Source: Dichomitus squalens LYAD-421 SS1 (taxonomy: Eukaryota; Basidiomycota; Agaricomycetes; Polyporales; Polyporaceae). From it: a stretch of 64,000 nt of DNA. Position numbers and translations under genes: made by a program. This document shows, one piece after another, positions 34,987 through 45,355 of the stretch. Below the pieces are notes generated by a model. It was not told where the DNA came from. It did not search any database and saw nothing but the letters and a program-made list of their open reading frames with translations. The stretch covers positions 144,754-208,753 of the forward strand of contig NW_006766898.1 of the NCBI RefSeq assembly GCF_000275845.1, written 5' to 3'. Within the stretch, counting starts at the first letter, position 1. Each line of letters starts with the position of its first letter.

Positions 34987-35264
34987 TGTATTGCCTATAA
35001 CAGAGACAGAGGATTACAGGGGGATTGACTGCTTGCAGATATCATAGATAGTGCAGAGTAGGCTCAGCGCAGCTCAAAGATGGCGGGAGATAAGCATGCA
35101 GGCGCGCAGGCAAGGACAGCTCGGACTCCCGGAGAGAGGGCAGGGAGGTCACATAGGTCACCGAGCGGGGAGTCACGGGGGTAAAGCCACCAGACGTTAA
35201 GGTGCTCGGGAACCTCCGATTTTTCGTTCCCGCTTGGAGCTCCGAACGTCTGGTCACGAGACTA

Positions 35265-35273
35265 GTGCACTGC
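35265..35273. repeat. Target-site duplication, right copy
   Basis: GTGCACTGC directly after the inner element, matching 33774-33782. Confidence 0.75.
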
Positions 35274-35429
35274 TGGAAGCACCTGCACACAGCGGGGATC
35301 TTCGCGGGAAGCATTCCACGCAGAATATTGTGTGTCCTGTAGCTCTGAAAGCCACGTAGCATGAGGCGGGGCACACTTCCCGCAGTCACGACGAGCTTGT
35401 CCCCCGACTGGGAGGTGGCCGGAGCGCTT

Positions 35430-35514
35430 GCTTGCGGGGCTCGGCAGGAGGCCGCCGCTGATCCGAGCACAGGGAGGCCTGGGGGAAACGCGACGCTGGT
35501 TTTTACATCAGCTG
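35430..35514 (-). repeat. Outer inverted repeat, right arm
   Basis: Reverse-complement partner of 33662-33745, ending at the CAGCTG/CATCAGCTG boundary. No target-site duplication outside this pair was found. Confidence 0.7.
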
Positions 35515-35932
35515 GAAAACACCCTGATGTTCAGTTTTCAGTGCTCACAATTCTTCCAACAGAAAATAATGTCAAATGCATCTGTATTCGTGATGTAATA
35601 GCACTAGCGAAAGCTGAAGCACCCAAGCGGAGCAGTTCTCCCGCTTCATCAGTTGTCACGAGATGCCCGGAGGGACTCTCTCATACTGATTAGGCCCGTA
35701 GACCCGGCCAGTTGAAGTGACTAGCAATCACGGGAAGATTGCCGCGCCGCGGGCGGTCGCTTCGATTGCTTGCGATTGCTTACGATTGCGGATTGACTGG
35801 TAAGGCCACGACCTCACAATTCCAAGGCTTGTTCATTTGGGTCATCGCGATAGTGCTAGTCGGTATGTTCGGCGACCAGATGAGTATGCTCACAATAGTA
35901 CTGATCTCATGGTATAGGCAGCTACGCAACAG
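35515..35932. other. Upstream region of an F-box gene
   Basis: Contains a short imperfect tandem repeat of a unit like CGATTGCTTG near 35763-35797. No gene recognised. Confidence 0.45.
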
Positions 35933-37750
35933 ATGAACCACAACCATTACGATATGCCTCCATTTCCCGAGTACGCATCTCCGGTCCCAGCTGCAGATAG
36001 TCTCGATGGGCTCAGCAGCGACGAGATCCGAGCCTGGACACTGTGGAAGTCGGAGGAGTATCGTCTCCTCTCCTACACTATGCTCTCCCTCTACAACGCC
36101 GCCGCGCCGATCCACACACTCCCCACCGAGCTGCTGGTGAAAATCTTCGGTCAAACGTGGCAGGACCGACGGAGCGTCCGTCTGACATCTGTCTGCCGGC
36201 GATGGCACTCCACATACCGACTCACGTCTCAGTTCTGGGCGGCTGCGGTCTCAGGCCTTTCCTTCAATTATACCGAGACCGTGATGGTCAGAAGCAGGGG
36301 CACCTCATCATCGACATTGCCCTCTGAGCTTGTGAGTGCCTTCCTGGAAAGGTCCTCCCCATGTTTCATCCATTCGGAGGTCGACCAATATTCCACGAAC
36401 GCTACCGTGCTCGTTTCCATCCTACCCGTCGAGCTGTCTATCCATGCATGGCGAATCAGTTCTCTGTCGTTCTCCGGGAACGCCATGCTGTTGCCGGATT
36501 TGCCCCAGCTGTTGGGGAGGAGCATGCCGGCACTAGAGAAGCTCCGTATCGTGGCACCCATGGGCGGTGGACCGCTCACGCCACTCAGCTTCACCCGCCT
36601 ACCTAAAAACAGCCTTCCCCACCTGCGCGAGCTATCGGTCAGCCCTGGCGAACTGTTTCCTCATTTTGCGGTTAGGTCGCTACGAAACGTCAGCTTGTCC
36701 GGCTGCCGTTCAAGCATCCAGCCGCTGGAGTCCCAGGTTCTGCTACAGGCGTTGCGCAAGTGTCCCGATCTTGAGACGTTGCATTTCGGCGATTACGTGG
36801 CCCCGTATGATTGGCCCGTGCTGCATGAAGCATGTGCTATACACCTTCCTTCGTTGACGAAGCTCGAGATTTTCGACACAAAGAGCTTGGCAGTCCTGGG
36901 GGCGCTCAGTGCTCTGTCTGTTCCTTCAACTGCGTTGATTCATGTGAGCGCAGAAGATACAAGGGGCCTCTCTGACTTCCTACCGCATCATGTCTTTCAA
37001 AGATACTCGTTCGACCGCGTTATCCTCCGCATAAACGAATCCAGTTCATGTCGATTGGAGTGCTTTTCAGACCACTCTCAACCACTCTGGGTTTTGGGCT
37101 TCGATTACCGGGGATCTCTCGGCAATCTTGGCCTGGAGGAATACTTCCAGGGGATGCATGTCACCCACCTGGAGGTGCTCGACGCATGGGAGGTCGGAGT
37201 GTTGAACGCCGACAGAAGTGGCATTGACGACTGGGTCGTTGCTCTACGGGCATTTCCCCATCTGACCCACCTCACCGTTTGTGGGACAGACGGCCCTAAC
37301 CTCGTCCTCCCGGCACTCGCTCGATGCACCACATCTTCCGATCCTAGCGTCGCACGTCTCTCTTGCGCGAGCTTGACAAACATAGCTCTCAGCTGGAAAA
37401 TCACATCCCCGAGGGGTGACCCGAACGAGCCGACGAACCTCCCAGAAGGATGCGATGCGGCGACATACCGCTCGTGGGATGTTGAAGAACGCGTCCGATG
37501 GAGATGTTCGATGATGCAGCCCGTGTTCGAGGAGCGTGCGTTGAATGGGGCACCCGAGTTGCATACGCTTGAGTTCTGGGAGTTCGAGACGAGGAGGCGG
37601 AGGCGATGGCAGCAGGAAGATGATGTGAAGGATGGAGAACTTATTCCTTCGACTCATTGTGGTGAAACTAGCGCCCCCTGTCTCGCGCAGCTTCGAAGGG
37701 TCGTCGGCGGGCCTGTTGTGTATAGGGGCCATCTGTTGACGAAGGAATAA
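35933..37750 (+). CDS. F-box-like protein, single exon
   Basis: One continuous frame of 605 aa. After a Pro-rich N-terminus comes the F-box-like module at about residues 58-104: IHTLPTELLVKIFGQTW, VRLTSVCRRWHSTYRLTS and QFW. The long C-terminal region has irregular Leu-rich segments (for example LPHLRELSVSP, CPDLETLHFGD, LPSLTKLEIFD), as expected of a substrate-binding solenoid. It probably serves as a substrate adaptor in a Skp1-cullin ubiquitin ligase; that role is inferred from the family. Unlike the two F-box genes to its right, no short spliced leader exon is needed here. The gene lies about 670 bp downstream of the mobile element. Confidence 0.88.
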   Translation: MNHNHYDMPPFPEYASPVPAADSLDGLSSDEIRAWTLWKSEEYRLLSYTMLSLYNAAAPIHTLPTELLVKIFGQTWQDRRSVRLTSVCRRWHSTYRLTSQFWAAAVSGLSFNYTETVMVRSRGTSSSTLPSELVSAFLERSSPCFIHSEVDQYSTNATVLVSILPVELSIHAWRISSLSFSGNAMLLPDLPQLLGRSMPALEKLRIVAPMGGGPLTPLSFTRLPKNSLPHLRELSVSPGELFPHFAVRSLRNVSLSGCRSSIQPLESQVLLQALRKCPDLETLHFGDYVAPYDWPVLHEACAIHLPSLTKLEIFDTKSLAVLGALSALSVPSTALIHVSAEDTRGLSDFLPHHVFQRYSFDRVILRINESSSCRLECFSDHSQPLWVLGFDYRGSLGNLGLEEYFQGMHVTHLEVLDAWEVGVLNADRSGIDDWVVALRAFPHLTHLTVCGTDGPNLVLPALARCTTSSDPSVARLSCASLTNIALSWKITSPRGDPNEPTNLPEGCDAATYRSWDVEERVRWRCSMMQPVFEERALNGAPELHTLEFWEFETRRRRRWQQEDDVKDGELIPSTHCGETSAPCLAQLRRVVGGPVVYRGHLLTKE

Positions 37751-39034
37751 GACACATCAATGAGCAGGATTCACTAGCATGTCATACTAGGTGACTTACT
37801 AGTTGTACATGTAATTCGCTCACTATGGAAACTTCTTTAGCAAACATGGGCCGGAGTGCTGCTGTGCACAATCGTAAGAAAGGGTGTCAAAATCAGAAAC
37901 GACAGCGGGATATGTGTGTCAACTGTCTCTGCCCTTGTCCGACTAATCAGACCATGGACTTGCCACTTAGTGGGAATGAATGCGACCGAGTTTCAGCCTC
38001 ATGAAGATCATATAGACCTGGTGTTAGTGTCAATAGAGCAAGGAACTAGAGACAATATCATCTTGAATCCAATGGTTAGATAACCCATGACTAGAGCCTT
38101 CTCAAACCTGTCAGCTTCGGGACAAGGCCCCAGATACAAAGGAGCAGGAATATCAACTCGCTCGCAGGCGAGTAATTCCCAATCGATCCATTGATTGCTT
38201 ATAACATAGAGTCTATGTCGAGCTGCAGGGCCCTCCGCGACGTGCGCATTTCCGGTGGGCAGGTAGTATACGACGTGTTTTAGGATGGGAGGGGGACGAT
38301 TTAAAACCAGCGACGATTGAATGCACGTGTCTTCACTGCAGTGAACCATTCATCTCTTAAAGCGTTGCTGAACAACTCGCTTTGACTTGAATTGCTGTAA
38401 TTGTAAGGCGTATCTCGTTGGTCTGACTGCAAACGGGAGACGTAGTCTTGAGCTGCGAGAGCCAATGTCCTGGCTGCAGATCCCAAGGACTCCTGCCGAT
38501 ACTGAGTACAACGTGCTGAAAATCGGAGTCGAGACTATGACAAGGCGGAATCCAGCCGGAAGTGGAGAACGTCTCCCGCGTCGGCCTCGAGATCATGCCA
38601 TAGCTGGTCCCAATTGGCTCTTTTGATACTGAAAACCAGCGGGCGCAGCCCAGGAAGGGATGCGTTTGAAAGTGCCAGGGCTGCTGCCTCCGTGATACCC
38701 AGGCCCAACAGACAAGTGCGCAGTTTCACCGGGGGTTTGTGACTACGCAACGGGGGGAATAATCTGATCGTATATTCTGTAGGGAATACGGAGGTCATTA
38801 GCTCGTTCGATGTGGTTTGGCTTGGAGGAACCGTGAATGCTTCGGATGAGTAGAAATCCGAGAGGACCACGATGGAAGTGGTCGGGGTCCTGGTATGTGC
38901 TCGTGTCACCACGAGCGGGGCCTCTAGGCGCTAGCTCCCTTTGCGTCTGCCACCACTTTCCGGTCTTGCGAGGTGCGTCCGTCGTTTTGCTGCATCCGTG
39001 CACCGCGCGAGAACTTGACATTCAGAAAAATCAG
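37751..39034. other. Intergenic; possible F-box-like remnant on minus strand
   Basis: A minus-strand open frame at 38535-38912 (125 codons) contains a Leu-rich stretch (LRTCLLGLGITEAAALALSN), reminiscent of F-box C-terminal regions, but no F-box or start could be tied to it. It could be a decayed copy. The last few hundred bases are the upstream region of the uL5m gene. Confidence 0.35.
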
Positions 39035-39937
39035 ATGAGCGCACAGGTGGCAACGCGAACGACACGCGCTGTGACGACGGCTGGGCGTACTGTGCGTCGG
39101 ACACGGCCAGCACCCCAACGTCCACCGCTGAAACGCGACGAGAAAGGTCTTCCTATCCCCCATGTCAACGTGATCGTTCGCGACACACACCGGAGCCGTC
39201 TTGCGGACCACTACCACGACACCTTACAAGAGGACCTCATGTACATGACCTATGTGCACGAGCCGATCCCGCGCAAGCCGCCTCGCCCTGTCCGTTTGAC
39301 GTACGATCCGAACGACCCATACACAAAACACAGGCACAACCCTCCACTCGGCGGAAACCGATGGGCGAAACAGCCGCCCCCTCCCTCTGCTCCGGACAAC
39401 ATCATCCAACTTGAGCGTATCCAGATCCATACCCAAATAAAGTCGGCGGTGGCCAGCCGTACGAACCTCCTTGGACCTATCATGGCCTTTCGCGCGATCT
39501 CTGGAGCGACGGAGCAGGGTGGCGGTCAGCATACGGCTGAAGGTGTGCAGCTGGTGAAGGGTCGGAAGAACTTGCAGGGCTGGGTGCGGCCTGGGCTACC
39601 GGTCGGTGTCAAGGTCGACTTGAAGGGACCGCAGATGTGGGACTTCCTCAGCGTGCTCGTGGAGTTTGTGCTTCCCCGATTGCGTGACTTCCAAGGCATC
39701 CCCCTGGAGGGGCCGTCGTCGCGTCTGGACAAGCCGAACGCAGCGTCCGGTGTGGTGTCGTTCGGCTTGCCTCCCACTGCTCTCGGGCTGTTCCCTCAGA
39801 TTGAGGTGAATTTCGACGCGTACCCTTCCACATTCGGTATGCACATCCATTTCATCACGAATGCAAAGGGCGTTGGGGCACAAAACCGCGCGAGGGCGCT
39901 GCTTTCGGGTTTCCAGATTCCATTCTCGAAATCATGA
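39035..39937 (+). CDS. MRPL7: Mitochondrial large-subunit ribosomal protein uL5m
   Basis: Single exon, 300 aa from the ATG of MSAQVATRTTRAVTT. The frame is open upstream to 38837, but that extension is not protein-like. The basic, Thr/Arg-rich N-terminus fits a mitochondrial targeting sequence. The uL5 fold is recognised from IIQLERIQIHTQIKSAVASR, then a region equivalent to TGQKP (GVQLVKGRKNLQGWVRPGLP), GVKVDLKGPQMWDFLSVLVE, LPRLRDFQGI and the C-terminal block with FPQIEVNFDAYPSTFGMHIH. The yeast counterpart is Mrpl7. The protein binds 5S-equivalent central protuberance sites of the mitoribosome. Confidence 0.92.
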   Translation: MSAQVATRTTRAVTTAGRTVRRTRPAPQRPPLKRDEKGLPIPHVNVIVRDTHRSRLADHYHDTLQEDLMYMTYVHEPIPRKPPRPVRLTYDPNDPYTKHRHNPPLGGNRWAKQPPPPSAPDNIIQLERIQIHTQIKSAVASRTNLLGPIMAFRAISGATEQGGGQHTAEGVQLVKGRKNLQGWVRPGLPVGVKVDLKGPQMWDFLSVLVEFVLPRLRDFQGIPLEGPSSRLDKPNAASGVVSFGLPPTALGLFPQIEVNFDAYPSTFGMHIHFITNAKGVGAQNRARALLSGFQIPFSKS

Positions 39938-40374
39938 GGTGAGTATATATTGCATCGTCCTTCGCGGTGTGTTTTGACAACTGACGGGACCACTTGAAGG
40001 CTTGTCTACTAGACGTATTATCATATTATGCTAATAGAATTGCACGTAATTCTGGCGTGACCCGCCGCTCAATGCCAGTAGACAAGTCGTTGGTAGGAGA
40101 GTCTCAGAAGAGAAAGTAGATGTTAAGTGCACGCGACCAGTGCTGGCACGTGTTCCCCGTCAGGCTAAGGCCGGAAGGTAGAGCTTAGGGCTGGCCAGTT
40201 GGTGTGCGCTACGATCGACATAGATCTATTCCCTGCTTGGCACGTGGGTTCGGTGGTGTGAAGCACGGGCATCAATCCAACCTTGGTCCTACTCGTCCAC
40301 CTTGTTCCGTATGTAGCACAGAATCCCTCCTTGTAGCTTGGCTGATCCCAATTAGACTGCACATCGACAGAGAA
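39938..40374. other. Intergenic spacer
   Basis: Between uL5m and the next F-box gene. No recognisable feature. Confidence 0.5.
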
Positions 40375-42431
40375 ATGTCGGTCAACACATCTGTTGGTTC
40401 TGACCTAACGGTTTTGGAGCTCGTGGAGCTTCTAGCCGACAAGGTGAGTGGGCCGCCACGGTTGAGAGAGATCTGGAGTATGAGGTATGTGTTTTATGTG
40501 CATCATAACCAACGCTTACGAATCTCCCCACTCAGCACCGCGGATGTGAGTCCAGTGTTGTTCATAGGTCGCCTGCGAGTTCATCGATGTTTGCGCAGAT
40601 CAAGGCTGCTTGCAACCTGCTTTCCGGCATCCACATCTCCCTTCACTACATTTTGAATTCACGCATCCGGATCAACACCCTTCCTGACGAGATCCTCAGG
40701 CTGGTCTTCTCCTTTGTTCCCCGACTCCCTGATATCTTCACCAAGCAGGACCCAGATCTCAGTATCTGTAGCCCGATTCGCATCAGGACGGTATGGGACA
40801 TCCTTCCCGTTTCACAGGTCTGCCGGCAGTGGCGCGACCTGATCACTTCCGACTCTACGCTGTGGTCAAGCGCATTCCTCACACCGCCCCGAAGAGGCAA
40901 TCGAGGCTCTACGACGTCGACAATGATTTCACATCTCGCTCGTTTCAATCCTGCTTCGTTGCACGTGTACATAAAGGAAGAGCAGTTGTGGCGCCAACGC
41001 CACACATGGAGTCAGGCAGAACACCATGGTCGGGAGCTCTTAACGCAGTATGCGCCTCGTATCTGCGAGTTATGCGCCGACATTCCTCTCGACTGGGAGG
41101 GCGACGATCCGCCCTGTCTGTTGCTCCCGATGAACGCGATCACAAGACTCGTCCTTCGCTGTTATCTCCCACATGCGGAATCTAGGACGAGGTGGAAGGG
41201 CATGTACCCTCTCTTCGGTGGGAGCGACCTGCCACTCCGCACTCTGTCGCTGAGCCACATTCCGTTCTTACCCGCTAATCGTGTCTCCCAGCTTACCCGC
41301 CTTCGTATATTCTACGACAGATGGGATTTGGATCGGGGAGTGGTCGCGGGATGGTCTCTCCGTGACTTCCTCACATTCTTATCTGGGGTTCCCCTACTGC
41401 AGGAAGCCTTCATACACGGTATCCCCGAAGATTCCGTATCGCACGTCGACGCTGGACGACTTCCTCACGTGCAGCTCGGGCGCCTGCAACGCATCTCCTT
41501 GCGAGCTTGGGATTACTCCGATAGCAGTTCCCGCAGCGGCGATATTTCGCCTTCACTCTTATCGCATCTCACCTTCCCCAGGACCTGCTACATCCGAATG
41601 GATGCTAGTAAGCCGTATCACCTCCAATTCCTCTCCGCATACCTCACCACTGGTTTGGAATGGACCCAGGCCGAGCTCAAGCTCAAAATGCTACTCCTTT
41701 GCCAGCCGGACGGGTGGGCTATTCAAATCACATCCTATTCCTTGGAAGACCAGCCTATTGGAGGGCTTCGTATCGTAATCTCACTCCCAGAAGGCGTTCG
41801 CTTCGGCCATGATGCAAGCTGGCTGGATCTCAAGGAGGCCATCCGAGCTTTCATGCTGTCGCCTCCACTGATGTACGGAACGCAAGTAGCGTGGATTTCC
41901 GGCCAGGCGACCGAGCACGCCAGGCAAGCTGGTTTTGTTGGATCGCTCTTATCCTTGCCGAACGTCCGCGAGTTGTACCTATGCGACTCCGGTTGGACTG
42001 CTCGTGAGGGGCTCACCGAGTCCTTGGGATCCGCCTTGCCGAACCGCACGCCGCCCCACATCCCACTTCCCCAGCTGGATACATTGTACCTGACCATATA
42101 CGATCAGTCCGGTCTGGATAAGGTCAGCGCCGTCCTGCGTTCCCGCAGAGAGGCCCGCTGCGGCATCCGTCGTCTCCTGGTCGAATTTGACCCCGACTAT
42201 GTCCCCGATTTCGGGAGTGCCGAGGATCCAATACAGACGATGCGTGGCGCTCTCGAACCCTATGTCGAAGAGCTGCGCTTCCTGACGTCGGAGCGGCAAT
42301 ACCACAAGAAGCATTCGTTATCGAGGGCATTGTCCGGTGCTGTATGCGTGGAGCCTGATTATCATCTGCGACTGCTGTGGGCACCGTGGACGGAGGATAG
42401 AAACGCCTCCTTCGGAGTTCAGTGGGGCTGA
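40375..42431 (+). CDS. F-box-like protein, tandem copy 1
   Basis: Three exons (40375-40484, 40536-40545, 40599-42431) give 650 aa in frame. The leader exon encodes MSVNTSVGSDLTVLELVELL. Exon 2 is a 10-nt micro-exon completing Ser and adding Thr-Ala-Asp. The long exon opens IKAACNLLSG. The F-box-like module is near residues 55-120: INTLPDEILRLVFSFVP, then ILPVSQVCRQWRDLITS and STLWSSAF. The rest is a Leu-rich region with segments such as LPNVRELYLCD. The neighbouring gene at 43129 has the same exon pattern and related sequence, so the two are tandem paralogues. An SCF substrate-adaptor role is inferred. Confidence 0.88.
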
Positions 42432-43128
42432 CAATGGAGTCGGGCATCCATTGTTGACTGCAGTGTCTGCTGCTTTTTGATCTGACGTTTCCTTACATTG
42501 TGACGCCTGTCTCGCTCGCTTTACGATCCTTAGTTAGAAGTCGGGTTCGACGGTGTGGGTTTTCTTTGCGATGGCCAACGATGGACATTTGTCAACTATA
42601 CGAGCATCACGGTGTATCAATCTGCCGAACCGTTCTCATACTGGTAACAACCTGGCATGTTTCCGGGCGCTGTGGGCACCTGAGGCAGTAGGTGGATAGC
42701 TAATGCATATGTGATCTTGCGATAGTCGCGCTTTACGGCGCGCGTCTTTGGAAGCTGGCACAGGCGCCCCGATCCCTCGGAACTCCGTCGCGCTCGGTAA
42801 TCGTCGTCTGCCTTGCCAATGCCAACTACATCTTAGTGGCGAGGCTGGCACTGCACTCGAGGACTCGCGCGTCACACCTCGGTACTACCACTCCTGAAGT
42901 CGGGATTGGTTTAGTAGGCCTACAGTATTACTAGTTGTCCCCTCCGAGTACCGGCTAAATCGGCCTTATCTGGATCCGTCATGCTCAGCAACTGACCTGA
43001 AAGCCCTCATGGTACACGTTCCTTCTCAGCACACGCTGCCATAAATTGTTCTCTGACATACGGTGCGCTGTTCCTGCGATTGGTTGTCTCACTGTGTCCC
43101 TTAACTATGGAATACCCAGATATTCGAG
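42432..43128. other. Spacer between tandem F-box genes
   Basis: No recognisable feature beyond upstream sequence of the second copy. Confidence 0.5.
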
Positions 43129-45116
43129 ATGGCGCAGTCCCACCCGACGATTGTGGAGCTGGTTGAAAGCCTCGCAAATAAGACCCTCCAAAATGGCAGC
43201 GATGAGGAGTTCCTGAGACTCAGGCATGTCATCTCTGACAGCGCTGTCGCAATTGGTGCATGAGGGGTACTAACCATTGTTTATAGCGCTAGAGACGTAT
43301 GTCTCTCATCACCTATACACGTTACTGGTGCTCAACATCAGTTCTCTAGATCGAGTCATCGTGTAGGCTTCTTCCTCGTATCCTTGCCTCTGTACGACGG
43401 GCGTCGAATTCTCGAAGGCCGGTTAACACCTTACCGCCGGAAATCCTCCTCAGAATTTTCGCCTTCATCCCGCCGCCTCCGGAGCTCACAGTCTTCGATA
43501 CCATCGAAGGAGTATGCGGTCCATTCGGCATCCGGAAAGTCTGGGAGCTGCGCGCGATCACCCAAGTCTGTTACAAGTGGCGATCGTTGGCCCTGAATGT
43601 TTCCGACTTGTGGTCGAGTGCCTTTCGTGTCCCGCACTGGGGCTCCAGGTGTGGTGACATACCGAATAATGCCTGCCATCATCTCTATCGTTGCGTAGCA
43701 GGGCCGATTCACTTGTATGCCGAAGAAGATGGTCTTACCGGAGTCAACTGGCAGAAGCTCAGAGACGTCGACGCACCCCTAGACTTCGAGGACCGCGTGG
43801 AGGAGCTTCATGTCCTCACCTTAGATGGATGGAGGAAGCACGGTTCCCTACCTACTTCTTTGTCATCGCCTCGCATGCGTGCCCTCCGGAAACTTGTGGT
43901 TCGGAGTTTGCACTTTGGCAACGCTGGAGCTACCAGCTGGGAGTGGCAAGGCCTTCAGTCGCTCTTTGCGGAACAAACCCCTCCTCTGAGGTCTCTGGCA
44001 ATAATCGACTCGCCTTTCCTACCGCTCAACCCTCTCCCGACTCTCACGCATCTCGTCCTATTCTACCAAATGAAGCGCGAGATGCGTGACACATGGTCCC
44101 TCCATGACCTAATGCACTTCCTATCCGATTCCCCTACTCTGGAGGAACTCATCATCTGCGGTATTCCGTATGACAGCGTCAGCGGCGGCCGGCTATCTAC
44201 AGCTCGTCTTGGCAACTTGCGGAAGCTATCCATTCGTGCATGGGATTATCGCACGCCAGGAAGGCCAGGACTCCCACTCCTTCTTTTCTCGCATCTCATC
44301 ATCCCCCAGACATGCTATCTCCGCCTTGACGTCGGCTCGGTTGAGCAGCTTGCAGAGCTCACCTCGCATCTGAGAACCCGCCTATGGGACGTTCCCGTCT
44401 CCAATGTTCATTTTCTGCTGGGCGCATCCCCATACACCTTGTCCTCTCTCCAAGCTACCTTCCCGTCATCTGGAGGTGGCATACGCGTGGATATTCCAAC
44501 GGTACAGGGCGTCGATCCAAGCGACGAGCTTGCAGACGCCATCTATGCCTTCCTTACGACGCCTCCTTTCGCCGCGGCTGGAGCTCTTTGGCTTTCGGGC
44601 TTGGGTATCGATTCCGCATGCCAAACCAGGACGACCAGTTCACTCCGCGCTTTCAGCGGTGTCAAGAAGCTATACGTCGCGGCCGGTCTAATGGGGGACC
44701 AGGAGGAGTTCGTCAAGTCCCTCGGTGATCCAATGTCTCTGCCCGACTCAGCGCAGCTCCTATTCCCGAACCTGGACACTCTTTACGTCTTCGTTGACGA
44801 CGATTACGGCCTCGCGGTGGGAGAGCTTGCGGACATGCTTCGCCGGCGAGTGGAGACAGGATGCAAGGTCAAGCATCTGCTGGTAGGATGCGTGGGACCG
44901 GAAGATGGCGGGCCGGCCTCTGCTTTACGGAAAGAGATTGAGTCATTGATTGGGACGGTAGTCGAAGACGTGACTGTACTGGGCGAGGATGGATATGGGC
45001 GAATGTGCGGGCTGCGGACAGTTCTTCCTCTCATTTGCACCGCCGCGGGTGGAGGTTTGGTCTGGGTACCGTGGACCGAAAACGAGACGACCTTTTCTCT
45101 CATACATACCAACTAA
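43129..45116 (+). CDS. F-box-like protein, tandem copy 2
   Basis: Three exons (43129-43223, 43287-43296, 43350-45116) give 623 aa in frame. The leader MAQSHPTIVELVESLANKTL aligns with that of the gene at 40375. A 10-nt exon follows (Ser completed, then Ala-Arg-Asp). The long exon starts IESSCRLLPRILASVRRA. The F-box-like module reads VNTLPPEILLRIFAFIP, then ITQVCYKWRSLAL and SDLWSSAF. The Leu-rich C-terminal half also parallels copy 1. Intron 1 (43224-43286) uses a GC donor (AG|GCATGT) with a perfect TACTAAC branch site, where copy 1 has GT at the same position. The role is inferred as for other F-box proteins. Confidence 0.87.
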
Positions 45117-45355
45117 CTGAGCGCCGGGATACTGTTGTCGCTAGGGTCGTCGCATGTCGACTAGTAGCTTCTCTGATAGATACTGAAAACAGGGAGTCAG
45201 TTAGCTTCCGCTGGACTTTATATATACGACTGTGCGAGTATGGGTCAACATCCACCCACGCCGCAACTTTCTCGCCGTGCTGTCATACATTTATAGGAAA
45301 CTTCCACTCCTTCTAGTACGTCATGCGGTATTATCCTCAGGAGTTCATATGCCCT

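Larger units (their letters stand above)
33783..35264. mobile_element. Non-autonomous DNA transposon with 117-bp terminal inverted repeats
   Basis: The terminal inverted repeats are 33783-33899 and 35148-35264. Both start TAGTCTCGTGACC, and about 100 of 117 positions match. A 9-bp direct repeat (GTGCACTGC) flanks the ends. Long terminal repeats and a 9-bp duplication are typical of Mutator-like (MULE) elements, so that class is inferred. No transposase frame is visible, so the element is non-autonomous or incompletely assembled. It contains the N gap (34361-34649) and two identical 337-bp blocks. If those are one block, the true length is about 856 bp. Each terminal repeat can also fold on itself into a hairpin. 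Confidence 0.75.

Noticed and set aside
33783..35264. hAT-type element
   Set aside because: An 8-bp duplication would make the two ends asymmetric, while a 9-bp duplication makes the terminal repeats match to the last base; 117-bp repeats are also long for hAT.
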